This document shows, piece by piece, positions 1 to 6,767 of a stretch of DNA of 9,295 nt. The position numbers were made by a program, and so were the translations under genes. The stretch is from Helicobacteraceae bacterium (lineage in GTDB: Bacteria; Campylobacterota; Campylobacteria; Campylobacterales; SZUA-545). Location: the NCBI GenBank assembly GCA_031276985.1, contig JAISMA010000191.1, positions 1-9,295 on the forward strand, written 5' to 3'. The notes beneath the pieces were generated by a model, which was given only the letters and a program-made list of their open reading frames with translations, had not been told where the DNA came from and ran no database searches. How positions within the stretch are numbered: the stretch's first letter is position 1; every line of letters starts with the position of its first letter.

Positions 1-17
1 CCCCCCCCCCCCCCCCC
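1..17. repeat. Poly-C tract (17 C) at the window edge
   Basis: The window opens with 17 uninterrupted C residues, which end 17 bases before the first gene. Read toward that gene, one frame gives a proline run followed by AGERDK and a TGA at 36-38 that overlaps the ATG at 35 (ATGA). A second frame ends at TAA 32-34. The tract could therefore lie in the 3' end of an upstream gene. G/C homopolymers of this length are classic phase-variation switches in Campylobacter and Helicobacter surface-glycan genes. Because the tract sits exactly at the window edge, it could instead be a sequencing or assembly artefact. Confidence 0.6.
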
Positions 18-34
18 GCAGGCGAGCGCGATAA

Positions 35-1324
35 ATGATAAAAACGCGATACGAAAATATATCTATTTTCATTTTTTGCGCGGCGTATATTGTTTTCAGC
101 CTCGTTTATTTTTATCTAATTCACGGTTTTAACGCTCAAATAATTGGAGATAGCGAGAATTACATCGATACGGCGGAGAATTTAGTCGAGCGCCTATTTT
201 TTAGCGCGGATGGAATCAACGCGGATACAAATCGTACGCCGGGATATCCTCTATTTTTAGCGCTATTTTACGCGTTAGGCGGCAATAACGCGATTATAGC
301 GGTTGTTCAAATTATTTTAGTAGCCGTTAAGTTTTTTGTCGTTTATAAAATTTTCGCTCTACTCAATGTTTCCGTTCGACTTTCTTTGCTGGGCGTATTT
401 CTAATCGTCGCGTCTCTTACCTCTTTTGAGCTTCAGTTTGCGATTTTGACGGAAACGTTTTTCGGATTCTTGATTGTATTGTCTTTTTATTTCTTGCTTA
501 GATTTATAAAACTTGGCGGACATTTTTATGATTTTGCGATCTATGCCGCTTTGTTTAATTACGCGCTGTTTGTCCGCCCTATACTCGTGTATTTCGCGGC
601 GTTTTTGTGCGTTGCGTTTTTAGTTGCCGCGCTTCTAAAAAAGATCAAGTTTAGCGCTTTTTTTACATTTTTTATTATGTTTGCGCTATGTTACGGCGGC
701 TGGATTACTCGCAACTATATTCAAACGGACGTAGCAAAATATTCGACTAACGCGGCGGGCGATCAGTATTTTGCTTGGATACTAGAATACGATTCCCTTG
801 CCGACAAAGATCCTCGCGCCGCCGTCCGCGATATATTTAATGAAAAATATCCCTCTGAAACCATAGCGCATCTCAATCCCTCCCAAAAAGCGGCGTTACT
901 TGGCGAAGTTGCCAAAGATTACATAAAACAACGCCCTATAGATTACATCGGGCAATGTTTTATGGGTTTATTCCGAGAGCTATTTGGTCCAACTGAAGTC
1001 GCTGGTCGCCAAATTGGTTTTTCATTAACGCGATCAATCGGAGTTTTTGGATTTATTTATATATTTTATCTGTGCGGAATTTACGCTTTATATTTGGCGG
1101 GAATCGCCGCGCAAAAATTTAAGCTCGATATAGCGCAAGTATATATTTTCATTCTAAGCGCGTATCTTCTTGTCGCGTCTGCTCCGCCCGGACACTCAAG
1201 ATATAGAGATCCTTGGTGGCAACTGATCGTTATAGGCGCGATAGCGTTGGCTCCAATTGTAAAAGAGCGTTTTTTGGAGTTGAAAAATTTTATAAAAACG
1301 AAATGTTTTCAAAAAACTTTGTAA
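35..1324 (+). CDS. GT-C fold (ArnT/PMT_2-like) membrane glycosyltransferase
   Basis: The product is a 429-residue polytopic inner-membrane protein that resembles family 39-type lipid-linked sugar transferases. These enzymes use polyprenyl-phosphate sugars on the periplasmic side. After a first membrane segment (about 8-30) comes an acidic GDSENY stretch with D39, the usual place of the catalytic acidic residue, then TPGYPLFLA (68-76), which is characteristic of the PMT_2 family. About eight to ten further hydrophobic segments follow. A soluble stretch (about 230-300) precedes the last segments, and RYRDPWW (389-395) matches the family's late Arg-Tyr motif. The start is ATG 35, directly after a TAA in the same frame; no strong ribosome site is visible. 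The end overlaps the GtrA-like gene by 22 nt, which suggests joint translation. The acceptor (lipid A, O-antigen or protein) cannot be told from sequence. The gene looks more AT-rich than those downstream and lacks CGATCG. Confidence 0.85.
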   Translation: MIKTRYENISIFIFCAAYIVFSLVYFYLIHGFNAQIIGDSENYIDTAENLVERLFFSADGINADTNRTPGYPLFLALFYALGGNNAIIAVVQIILVAVKFFVVYKIFALLNVSVRLSLLGVFLIVASLTSFELQFAILTETFFGFLIVLSFYFLLRFIKLGGHFYDFAIYAALFNYALFVRPILVYFAAFLCVAFLVAALLKKIKFSAFFTFFIMFALCYGGWITRNYIQTDVAKYSTNAAGDQYFAWILEYDSLADKDPRAAVRDIFNEKYPSETIAHLNPSQKAALLGEVAKDYIKQRPIDYIGQCFMGLFRELFGPTEVAGRQIGFSLTRSIGVFGFIYIFYLCGIYALYLAGIAAQKFKLDIAQVYIFILSAYLLVASAPPGHSRYRDPWWQLIVIGAIALAPIVKERFLELKNFIKTKCFQKTL

Positions 1325-1674
1325 GCTATCTTATAGTTGGCGCGATTGTTACGCTTATTTACGGCGTTGTTCTAAGCGGTTTTGTAGAGCTTTTGCGTCT
1401 TAACCCGATTTCGGCTAACGCGCTGACTTTTGTAATTGTTAACGCTCTTTCGTATTTTCTGCAAAGTCGTTTTGTTTTCAAGCGGCAAATTTGCGTGCGG
1501 TCATATCTTAAATTTGTATGGTCGTATATTCTAACTTTTATATTAACCGTGATAATCGCGTCCGTCGTTGAATTATTTGGCGCGCATTATTTGATTGGTT
1601 ATTTTATTATATCGGCGTTAATGCCGTTGCTTAATTTTATCGTATTGAAATTATGGGTGTTTAAGACAAATTGA
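1303..1674 (+). CDS. GtrA-like four-helix membrane protein
   Basis: The product is a 123-residue, very hydrophobic protein with about four membrane helices. It matches the GtrA family, small proteins thought to flip or support polyprenyl-phosphate-linked sugars for surface glycosylation. The family hallmarks are visible: an N-terminal FVSYLIVGAIVTLIYG segment, NALSYFLQSRFVFK (47-60) after helix 2, and NFIVLKLWVF (111-120) at the C-terminus. ATG 1303 is preferred because the protein then begins right before the first helix. A more upstream ATG at 1213 would add about 30 residues wholly inside the glycosyltransferase gene and unlike the family. The 22-nt overlap with the preceding gene suggests translational coupling and a shared glycan pathway. 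The usual third partner, a GtrB-type family-2 transferase, is not in the window and could lie upstream of base 1. Confidence 0.85.
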   Translation: MFSKNFVSYLIVGAIVTLIYGVVLSGFVELLRLNPISANALTFVIVNALSYFLQSRFVFKRQICVRSYLKFVWSYILTFILTVIIASVVELFGAHYLIGYFIISALMPLLNFIVLKLWVFKTN

Positions 1675-1680
1675 TATAAT
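1672..1680 (+). promoter_or_regulatory. Extended -10 promoter (TGATATAAT) for the Fe-S/lgt operon
   Basis: TGATATAAT is a perfect TGnTATAAT extended -10 that overlaps the TGA stop of the GtrA-like gene. No good -35 hexamer lies 16-18 bp upstream, as is normal in Campylobacterota. Initiation about 6-7 nt downstream would start the RNA at roughly 1686-1687, only 1-3 nt before ATG 1689, so the message would be leaderless or nearly so. No Shine-Dalgarno sequence precedes that ATG, which fits. This is a prediction from sequence alone. Confidence 0.6.
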
Positions 1681-1688
1681 TCGCGGAT

Positions 1689-2969
1689 ATGAAAACCGAA
1701 TTTAACTTTGCCGAATACGCCGACGCGTGCGTCAAATGCGCGAAATGCGTACCGGATTGCACGATTCATTCCGTCAGCCGCGACGAGACGACAAGCCCGC
1801 GCGGATTTATACATTTGATGGCGAATATGCAAGACGGCTCGCTTATGCTTGATAAAAATCTAAAGAAAATCTTTGAAACCTGTTTTTTGTGCGCCAATTG
1901 CGTAACGGTCTGCCCCAGCAAGATTCCAACCGATTTGCTAATCGAAAACGCCAGAGCGCAAAGCGTCGAAAAATACGGTCTGGCGTGGTTTAAGCGCGCG
2001 GTTTTTTTCCTGCTCAAACGCCGTTCTTTGCAAAACGTCGCCGCGAAATTCGCCTTCATTTTCAAATCGTGCGGTTTTGCTAAAACGCAAAACGGAATGC
2101 GCGCCAGATTCTCCATTCCAATGATGAAACGGGGGCGGCTGTTGCCGTCGATCGCCGAAAAAAGTTTCCTAAACGCCTATCCGGAGCGAATGAATTTCGG
2201 CGGCGAAAGGACGGCGGCGATCTTTATCGGCTGTTTGGCGAATTACGCTTACACAAGCGTGGGCGATTCGCTTCTTTATATTCTAAAAACGCTCAAAATC
2301 AACGCCTTTATCCCAAAAGATCAACTCTGTTGCGGCGCGCCAAGCTATTTCACGGGCGATACGAAATCGACCAAATGGCTAATCAAGTACAACGTCGAGT
2401 ATTTCGAGTTGTTTATCGATTCAATCGAGGCGATTTTGATTCCCGAAGCGACTTGCTCCAATATGATTATCAACGATTGGCTTCACGTTATGCGCGACGA
2501 GCCTGAATGGATTGAGCGAATCAAGCGCATAGTAAATAAGAGTTTTATCGCCTCGCAATGGCTGCACGATAAGACCGATTTGTTGAGTCTAACGCCGAAT
2601 TTGAGCCAAAAGATCGCAAGCGTTACCTATCACGATCCATGCCACGCGAAAAAAACGCTCGGCGTTTTCAAAGAGCCTCGCGCCCTCGTCGCCAAAAGCT
2701 ACGAGATCAAGGAGATGAGCGCGCCGTCGCAATGTTGCGGTTTTGGCGGCGTTACGATCCAAAGCGAGCGATTCGCGCTGGCGCAAGCCGTCGGCAAGAA
2801 CAAGGCGGCTATGATCGCAAACGCAAACGCGGCAATCGTTAGCGCGGAGTGTTCCGCCTGCCGCATGCAAATTTGCGACGCGCTTGAAAGCTACGGGGCG
2901 AAACAGACGTTTATGCACCCGCTGGAACTTGTCGCGCAGGCGCTTAAAGAGTACAAAACAGATGCTTGA
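1689..2969 (+). CDS. GlcF/GlpC-type (Fe-S)-binding oxidoreductase subunit with two CCG domains
   Basis: The product is a 426-residue cytoplasmic iron-sulfur protein of the COG0247 type (GlcF, GlpC, HdrB-related). Two N-terminal [4Fe-4S] ferredoxin motifs are visible: C14xxC17xxC20xxxC24 and C65xxC68xxC71xxxC75-P. Two cysteine-rich CCG domains follow, the first with C182, C214-C215 and C256, the second with C318, C349-C350-G and C388/C391. This is the full four-cluster layout of GlcF-like electron-transfer subunits, and the length fits (E. coli GlcF is about 407 residues). Such proteins pass electrons from a flavoprotein dehydrogenase (glycolate, D-lactate or glycerol-3-phosphate) to the quinone pool. 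No flavoprotein gene such as glcD lies in the window, so the substrate is unknown. It is the first gene of the long + strand unit and overlaps lgt by 8 nt. Confidence 0.85.
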   Translation: MKTEFNFAEYADACVKCAKCVPDCTIHSVSRDETTSPRGFIHLMANMQDGSLMLDKNLKKIFETCFLCANCVTVCPSKIPTDLLIENARAQSVEKYGLAWFKRAVFFLLKRRSLQNVAAKFAFIFKSCGFAKTQNGMRARFSIPMMKRGRLLPSIAEKSFLNAYPERMNFGGERTAAIFIGCLANYAYTSVGDSLLYILKTLKINAFIPKDQLCCGAPSYFTGDTKSTKWLIKYNVEYFELFIDSIEAILIPEATCSNMIINDWLHVMRDEPEWIERIKRIVNKSFIASQWLHDKTDLLSLTPNLSQKIASVTYHDPCHAKKTLGVFKEPRALVAKSYEIKEMSAPSQCCGFGGVTIQSERFALAQAVGKNKAAMIANANAAIVSAECSACRMQICDALESYGAKQTFMHPLELVAQALKEYKTDA

Positions 2970-3792
2970 AACTTGGCAAACTTTTTACGAGTGGCACGAT
3001 CCCGTCATCTTTACGATCGGCGTGTTTTCGCTACGCTGGTACGGGCTCATGTACGTTACGGCGCTTGTCGCGGGCTACTTGTGGGGGCGACGGATGGTGC
3101 GGCTTGGGCGCTGGCGTCCGATGACTTTGGATCGCTTCGAGTCGCTTTTTATCTGGTTTGTAATCGGCGCGATTTTGGGCGCGAGAATCGGCTACGTTAT
3201 TTTTTACGATCGCGCAAACGCCGCGTATCTTTTCTCGCATCCTTGGCAGATTTTCAATCCGTTTGCGGGCGATCAGATCGGCATAAGCGGCTTAAGCTAT
3301 CACGGCGCGATCGCGGGCGTCGTCGTTTCGCTTCTTTTATTTGCCCGCCGTTATCGCTTCAAAGTCTGGTTTTTGTTTGATCTCGCGGCGGTTAGCGGAT
3401 CGGCGGGATACGTTTTTGGGCGGATCGGCAACTTTTTGAACGCCGAGCTAATCGGACGCGAAACGACAATGCCGTGGGGCGTTTTGGCGGATGGCGTTTT
3501 GCGTCATCCAAGCGCGTTGTACGAGGCGTTTTTGGAAGGCGTCGTCATATTCGCGATCTTGACTTTTTTCTACCAAAAACGCAAATTCGACGGACAAATG
3601 GCGATGTTATACCTCGCGCTATACGCAATCGCCAGAATTATCGTCGAGTTTTTTCGCGCGCCCGATTCGCAACTCGGCTTTATCGCCTTTGGGCAAATCA
3701 CTATGGGACAGGCGCTTTCATTGGCGATGTTAGCCGCCGCGTTAGCGACGTATTTTTATCTGCGGCATGCGTCTAACTCAAAGCGCGGATAA
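2962..3792 (+). CDS. lgt: Prolipoprotein diacylglyceryl transferase
   Basis: Lgt is the inner-membrane enzyme that moves diacylglycerol from phosphatidylglycerol to the lipobox cysteine of prolipoproteins, the first step of lipoprotein maturation. The 276-residue product has about seven membrane segments. It carries the family signature GRIGNFLNAELIGRE (153-167, with R154 equivalent to the essential R143 of E. coli). It also has SYHGAIAG (112-119, with H114 equivalent to H103; the family's HGG is HGA here), HPSALYEAFLEG (182-193) and EFFRAPD (229-235, with R232 in the place of R239). ATG 2962 is chosen because it gives the typical start just before HDPVIFTIG, whereas an earlier ATG at 2884 lies deep in the upstream gene. 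The gene overlaps the iron-sulfur gene by 8 nt and the methyltransferase gene by 26 nt. A lipoprotein that would be a substrate is encoded at the far end of the window. Confidence 0.95.
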   Translation: MLETWQTFYEWHDPVIFTIGVFSLRWYGLMYVTALVAGYLWGRRMVRLGRWRPMTLDRFESLFIWFVIGAILGARIGYVIFYDRANAAYLFSHPWQIFNPFAGDQIGISGLSYHGAIAGVVVSLLLFARRYRFKVWFLFDLAAVSGSAGYVFGRIGNFLNAELIGRETTMPWGVLADGVLRHPSALYEAFLEGVVIFAILTFFYQKRKFDGQMAMLYLALYAIARIIVEFFRAPDSQLGFIAFGQITMGQALSLAMLAAALATYFYLRHASNSKRG

Positions 3793-4435
3793 CACGTTTA
3801 CGCTTTTTAGCGAACGCTACCGCGAACACTACCACAGCATGCGCGAAGGCGCGTTAAGAGAGACGCTTGAAAAACATATTCGCCCCGCGTTTACATACGC
3901 GGCGCTTGGCGAGAAAATCCGCGTTTTGGATATATGTTTTGGTTTGGGTTACAACTCGCTGTGCGCGATCGCTAATTTCGGCGGAAAAATAGAGATTATC
4001 TCGCCCGAAATCGATCGCGATCTAATCGCGTATCTGCCGAATTTGCCATATCCAGAAGCGCTTGAGCCGTATCGCCAAATTATAAAGCAAATATCGGAAA
4101 ACGGGCGTTTCAAAGACGATCGCGTTTCACTCGAAGTCGTTTTGGACGACGCGACGCGGCTGGTTCAAACGCAAATAGGCGAATTTGACGTAATTTTTCA
4201 AGATCCGTTTTCAATTCGCGCAAACGAGGAGTTGTGGAGCGAGCGCTTTTTTGCCGATCTTTATCGTTTGCTGAAGCCGTCGGGCGTTTTGACCACCTAT
4301 TCGGCTTCGCACATCGTCAGGGCGAGAATGAAAAACGTCGGTTTTTTGATTTACGCGCATCCGTTCGCGGCGGATAGCGGACTTAGAAAAGGCACGATCG
4401 CAAGTAAAAACGCGCTTGATTTGCCGCCGCTTTAG
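3767..4435 (+). CDS. Stand-alone MnmC-type (DUF752) tRNA methyltransferase domain protein
   Basis: The 222-residue protein matches the SAM-dependent methyltransferase half of MnmC, which makes the final methylation of mnm5(s2)U34 in tRNA anticodons. It opens with TQSADNTFTLFSERYREHYHS and EGALRETLEKHI, the family's TxDGSxTL...YHSxxGAxxES pattern. The SAM motif VLDICFGLGYN (53-63), acidic E81/D83, DDAT (127-130) and FQDPFS (144-149, the DxFAP-like motif) with LW (156-157) follow. GLRKG (205-209) corresponds to the late G-x-x-RK motif of MnmC. The FAD-dependent oxidase half is absent, as in MnmD-type stand-alone enzymes. ATG 3767 lies inside the end of lgt (26-nt overlap) and gives the expected N-terminus; no ribosome site is evident, so coupling is likely. 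The family assignment is good, but the exact substrate is inferred. Confidence 0.8.
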   Translation: MRLTQSADNTFTLFSERYREHYHSMREGALRETLEKHIRPAFTYAALGEKIRVLDICFGLGYNSLCAIANFGGKIEIISPEIDRDLIAYLPNLPYPEALEPYRQIIKQISENGRFKDDRVSLEVVLDDATRLVQTQIGEFDVIFQDPFSIRANEELWSERFFADLYRLLKPSGVLTTYSASHIVRARMKNVGFLIYAHPFAADSGLRKGTIASKNALDLPPL

Positions 4436-4474
4436 TTTTTTGGATCGCCCGCGTTTGTTTATCGGCGAAAATTT

Positions 4475-5533
4475 ATGCGCGATAAAACAAAAAATCTGTA
4501 TGATCCGAATAGATTTTCGCGTTTAAGGACGTTTTTGCCAAAACGAGTCGAATTTATAGCGCTGTTGTTAATCAAAAAAGTCGCTTACGTCGCGCTTATG
4601 CTCTTTGCGATCTCCGTTTTAAGTTTTGTCGTCGTAAACGCCGCGCCAAATAACTTTTTCTACGGCGGCGATCTCAATCCAAATATGACCGCCGAAAATA
4701 TCGAGCGGTTAAAGGCGGTTTACGGTCTGGATAAAGGCTTATCCGAACGCTATTTTTCGTGGCTCAAAGCGATTTTGCGGCTGGATTTTGGCATCTCGTT
4801 TGTCAACGGAAAACCTGTCGGGGACGAGATTGTAAATAGGCTTGGCGTTACGATGACGATCAGCTTAACCTCTATGGCGCTTACATTTGCGTTTTCGCTG
4901 TGGCTTGGAATTAAGGCGGGATTAAGCGGCGGCAAGTTTTTTGATCGTTTTTGCAAACAAGCGGCGCTTATCAGCTACGCCTTTCCGTCGTTTTATCTCG
5001 CGCTTTTATTGGTTATGGTTTTCTCGGTTTGGCTTGGCTGGTTTCCAATCGCGGGACTTGAAAGCGCGCAGGCAAAAAGCGGCGTTTGGCGCTACGCGGA
5101 TATGGCTTGGCATTTGGCGCTTCCGATCGCGGTCGTGGTTTTGGGCGGTTTTGGAAGTTTAACGTTATATATTCGCGCCTTGACGGTCGAAATAGCTAAA
5201 AGCGATTATGTGTTTTACGCGCAAGCAAGAGGCTTAAAACAAAGCGTAATTATTCGCCGCTACATAATACCGAATCTTTACCCGCCGATCGTTACGATTT
5301 TGGGTTTATCATTACCGGGCGTAATAGGCGGTAGCGTGATATTAGAAAGCGTGTTTTCAATCAACGGAACGGGGCTTTTGTTTTATCAAAGCGCGTTAAG
5401 CCGCGACTATCCGACGATTATGGGCGTATTGATTATCGGCGCGTTTTTAACGCTACTTGGAAACATAATAGCCGATCTGGTTTTATTAAAGCTAAATCCA
5501 TACTATCGCGCGGGGATCGCAAATGGTCGATAA
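4475..5533 (+). CDS. ABC transporter permease, DppB/OppB/NikB family
   Basis: The 352-residue inner-membrane permease belongs to peptide/nickel-type ABC importers. Six membrane segments can be placed at about 31-54, 126-147, 165-188, 211-235, 272-295 and 313-337. The region ERLKAVYGLDKGLSERYFSWL followed by LDFGISF is the characteristic DppB periplasmic loop. The coupling helix (EAA loop) is ARGLKQSVIIRRYIIPN (251-267). NPYYR near the end is the classic C-terminus of this family (usually DPRxR or NPxxR). ATG 4475 leaves an unusual 28-residue hydrophilic N-terminus, and a TTG at 4535 would give a more typical length. The 39-nt gap before it is the largest in this operon. No second permease, ATPase or binding protein is next to it, so its partners must be encoded elsewhere and its substrate is unknown. 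Confidence 0.88.
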   Translation: MRDKTKNLYDPNRFSRLRTFLPKRVEFIALLLIKKVAYVALMLFAISVLSFVVVNAAPNNFFYGGDLNPNMTAENIERLKAVYGLDKGLSERYFSWLKAILRLDFGISFVNGKPVGDEIVNRLGVTMTISLTSMALTFAFSLWLGIKAGLSGGKFFDRFCKQAALISYAFPSFYLALLLVMVFSVWLGWFPIAGLESAQAKSGVWRYADMAWHLALPIAVVVLGGFGSLTLYIRALTVEIAKSDYVFYAQARGLKQSVIIRRYIIPNLYPPIVTILGLSLPGVIGGSVILESVFSINGTGLLFYQSALSRDYPTIMGVLIIGAFLTLLGNIIADLVLLKLNPYYRAGIANGR

Positions 5534-6092
5534 AGTAAGATTGGAAAGCCTCACAAATCCGCGCTTTGTAGAGCCTTTACGAATGTTTTATTCCGAAGAC
5601 GGCGTGGAAAAAAGCTGGGAGATGATAAAAGCGCACGATAGCGTCGCGGTTTTGATATATAACCGCGATCGTAACGCGTTCGTATTCGTTAAGCAATTTC
5701 GCCCCGCCGTATTTTTAAGAAACCGCGACGGATTTACCTATGAGCTGTGCGCGGGCATTTTGGATAAAGACAAATCAGAAGAGCTAATCGCAATCGAAGA
5801 GATCGAAGAAGAAACGGGATATAAAATATCATGCGATCGGCTCAAGAAAATTACTGCGTTTTACTCTTCGGTAGGTTTTGCGGGAAGCCGTCAAACGCTG
5901 TTTTTTGCCGAAGTGCGCGACTTAGATCGCGTATCTAACGGCGGCGGCGTAGATACTGAAAATATCGAAGTCGTGCATATACCTAGAGAAAAAATCGAAG
6001 CGTTTATACTCGACGAATCGCTTGTGAGAACAACGGGTTTGGCGTTTGCCGTTTCATGGTTTATAGAACGAGAAAGGAGCGAAAATGTTTAA
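5523..6092 (+). CDS. NUDT14-like Nudix hydrolase (nucleoside-diphosphate sugar diphosphatase)
   Basis: This 189-residue Nudix hydrolase probably splits UDP-sugars or ADP-ribose into a nucleoside monophosphate and a sugar phosphate. Recalled similarity to animal NUDT14 (UDP-sugar diphosphatase) is striking along the whole chain: KSWEMIKAHDSVAVLIYN (30-47), VKQFRPAVF (56-64), ELCAGILD (74-81), SVGFAGSRQT (116-125), a GGG followed by IEVVHIP (139-154) and AVSWF (176-180). The Nudix box runs from G78 to Y100 with E93, E96 and E97 in place and TGY at the end. The arginine of the REUxEExGU core is E92 here, and the upstream glutamate is shifted, as in the NUDT14 group. The start at ATG 5523 overlaps the permease by 11 nt. 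The end overlaps the next small gene by 8 nt. Substrate choice is an inference. Confidence 0.88.
   Translation: MVDKVRLESLTNPRFVEPLRMFYSEDGVEKSWEMIKAHDSVAVLIYNRDRNAFVFVKQFRPAVFLRNRDGFTYELCAGILDKDKSEELIAIEEIEEETGYKISCDRLKKITAFYSSVGFAGSRQTLFFAEVRDLDRVSNGGGVDTENIEVVHIPREKIEAFILDESLVRTTGLAFAVSWFIERERSENV
6073..6079 (+). promoter_or_regulatory. Shine-Dalgarno site AAAGGAG
   Basis: AAAGGAG lies 5 nt before ATG 6085, inside the last codons of the Nudix gene. It is the clearest ribosome binding site in the + strand unit and is the best reason to accept the following 65-residue reading frame as a real gene. Confidence 0.75.
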
Positions 6093-6282
6093 GGATATTC
6101 TGCATAAAGAGCAGAAATTGATTATGGCGCAATTAGGCGTGTTTGCCTGCGTAATAACTTTGCTTTTGGCGGTTGGCGCGGTGGTGTATAGCAAAACGAG
6201 CATACACGATCGCGAAGAGGCTATAGAACAAAAGCATAGCATTACTAGCGGCTTTCGCAACCTTCAACAATCGGCGGAATAA
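6085..6282 (+). CDS. Small single-pass membrane protein of unknown function
   Basis: The product is 65 residues long and I do not recognise its family. One clear hydrophobic segment (about 15-37, AQLGVFACVITLLLAVGAVVY) follows a short charged N-terminus. A hydrophilic tail (38-65) rich in Glu, Lys and Gln follows and could form a short helix. A strong Shine-Dalgarno sequence 5 nt upstream and an 8-nt overlap with the Nudix gene support expression within the operon. The TAA ends one base before the TTG of the next reading frame, so the two small proteins are likely translationally coupled and may work together. A small membrane anchor or subunit is possible, but nothing in the sequence points to a specific role. 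Confidence 0.65.
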   Translation: MFKDILHKEQKLIMAQLGVFACVITLLLAVGAVVYSKTSIHDREEAIEQKHSITSGFRNLQQSAE

Positions 6283-6283
6283 T

Positions 6284-6592
6284 TTGCCGCTTTGCGATAG
6301 TCGCCAAAACGACGAGCAAGAAAGCGTTGTGCCCGCCGTAAAAGCGGCGATCGCGACGCTTAAAGAGCAAAACGCGCCGATCGACTTCAAATCAGTCGCA
6401 AAATTATGCGGAGTTTCGCGCAAAACGCTATACGCTTCAAGCGAAGCAAAAAGGTTGATCATGTTTTATCGAAACGGCGGCGAAAACGATTTCTTTGCAA
6501 AGATCGCCGCTCTCGAAAACGAAAACAAACGACTTAAAAACATTTTACGCGCCGTTAGCGCCAGAATTAAAGCGCTTGAACTCGATCCTTAG
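6284..6592 (+). CDS. Small HTH plus coiled-coil protein, resembles TnpC/DUF6262 group
   Basis: The product is 102 residues if translation starts at TTG 6284, one base after the preceding stop; GTG 6329 is an alternative start giving about 87 residues. No ATG is available: the frame is open only from 6227. Residues 17-55 look like a helix-turn-helix with the core FKSVAKLCGVSRKTLYASSEAKRL. The C-terminal part (about 70-98, IAALENENKRLKNILRAVSARIKALE) is a good coiled coil. This order (helix, VAxxxGVSRxxLY, then LExENxRL) matches small accessory proteins such as TnpC of Tn554-like elements (DUF6262). No recombinase is nearby, so transposition is not implied; a DNA-binding regulator is the cautious call. 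The last three codons and stop lie at the beginning of a 187-bp tandem duplication. Confidence 0.6.
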   Translation: MPLCDSRQNDEQESVVPAVKAAIATLKEQNAPIDFKSVAKLCGVSRKTLYASSEAKRLIMFYRNGGENDFFAKIAALENENKRLKNILRAVSARIKALELDP

Positions 6593-6767
6593 ATTGCCTT
6601 AAGACGAAAACTTTCGCCAAATCCGCCGCTTTTGCTCCCAAAGTTTCCGTGAATTTGTTTTATCGTTTTCGCGCTTTTCGCGGCAGATCGCAAACGCCAA
6701 AAATTAGCCGTCAATCACGGACAAAGCCAGCCGCAAATCTTCTAGCGCCTCTTTTTTGGCGCGTTGA
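6581..6767. repeat. 187-bp tandem duplication, copy 1
   Basis: Copy 1 begins with the last three codons and stop of the HTH gene, crosses the intergenic sequence, and ends with a headless copy of the 3' end of the uracil-DNA glycosylase gene. It matches copy 2 at 184 of 187 positions by direct reading. All three differences are T in copy 1 against C in copy 2, or the reverse (near 6595, 6618 and 6650). The low divergence implies a recent duplication. Confidence 0.95.
6704..6766 (-). pseudogene. Headless duplicate of the uracil-DNA glycosylase C-terminus
   Basis: Read on the minus strand, these bases encode the final 20 residues of the adjacent glycosylase (from QRAKKEALED to SVIDG) and its TAA, base for base as in the complete gene. 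The fragment is cut off at the duplication junction and has no start codon, so it is a by-product of the tandem duplication and not a gene. Confidence 0.9.

Noticed and set aside
6284..6592. Transposon or mobile element because of the TnpC-like protein
   Set aside because: No recombinase, terminal repeats or target duplication are visible; the 187-bp repeat is a simple tandem duplication of gene ends.
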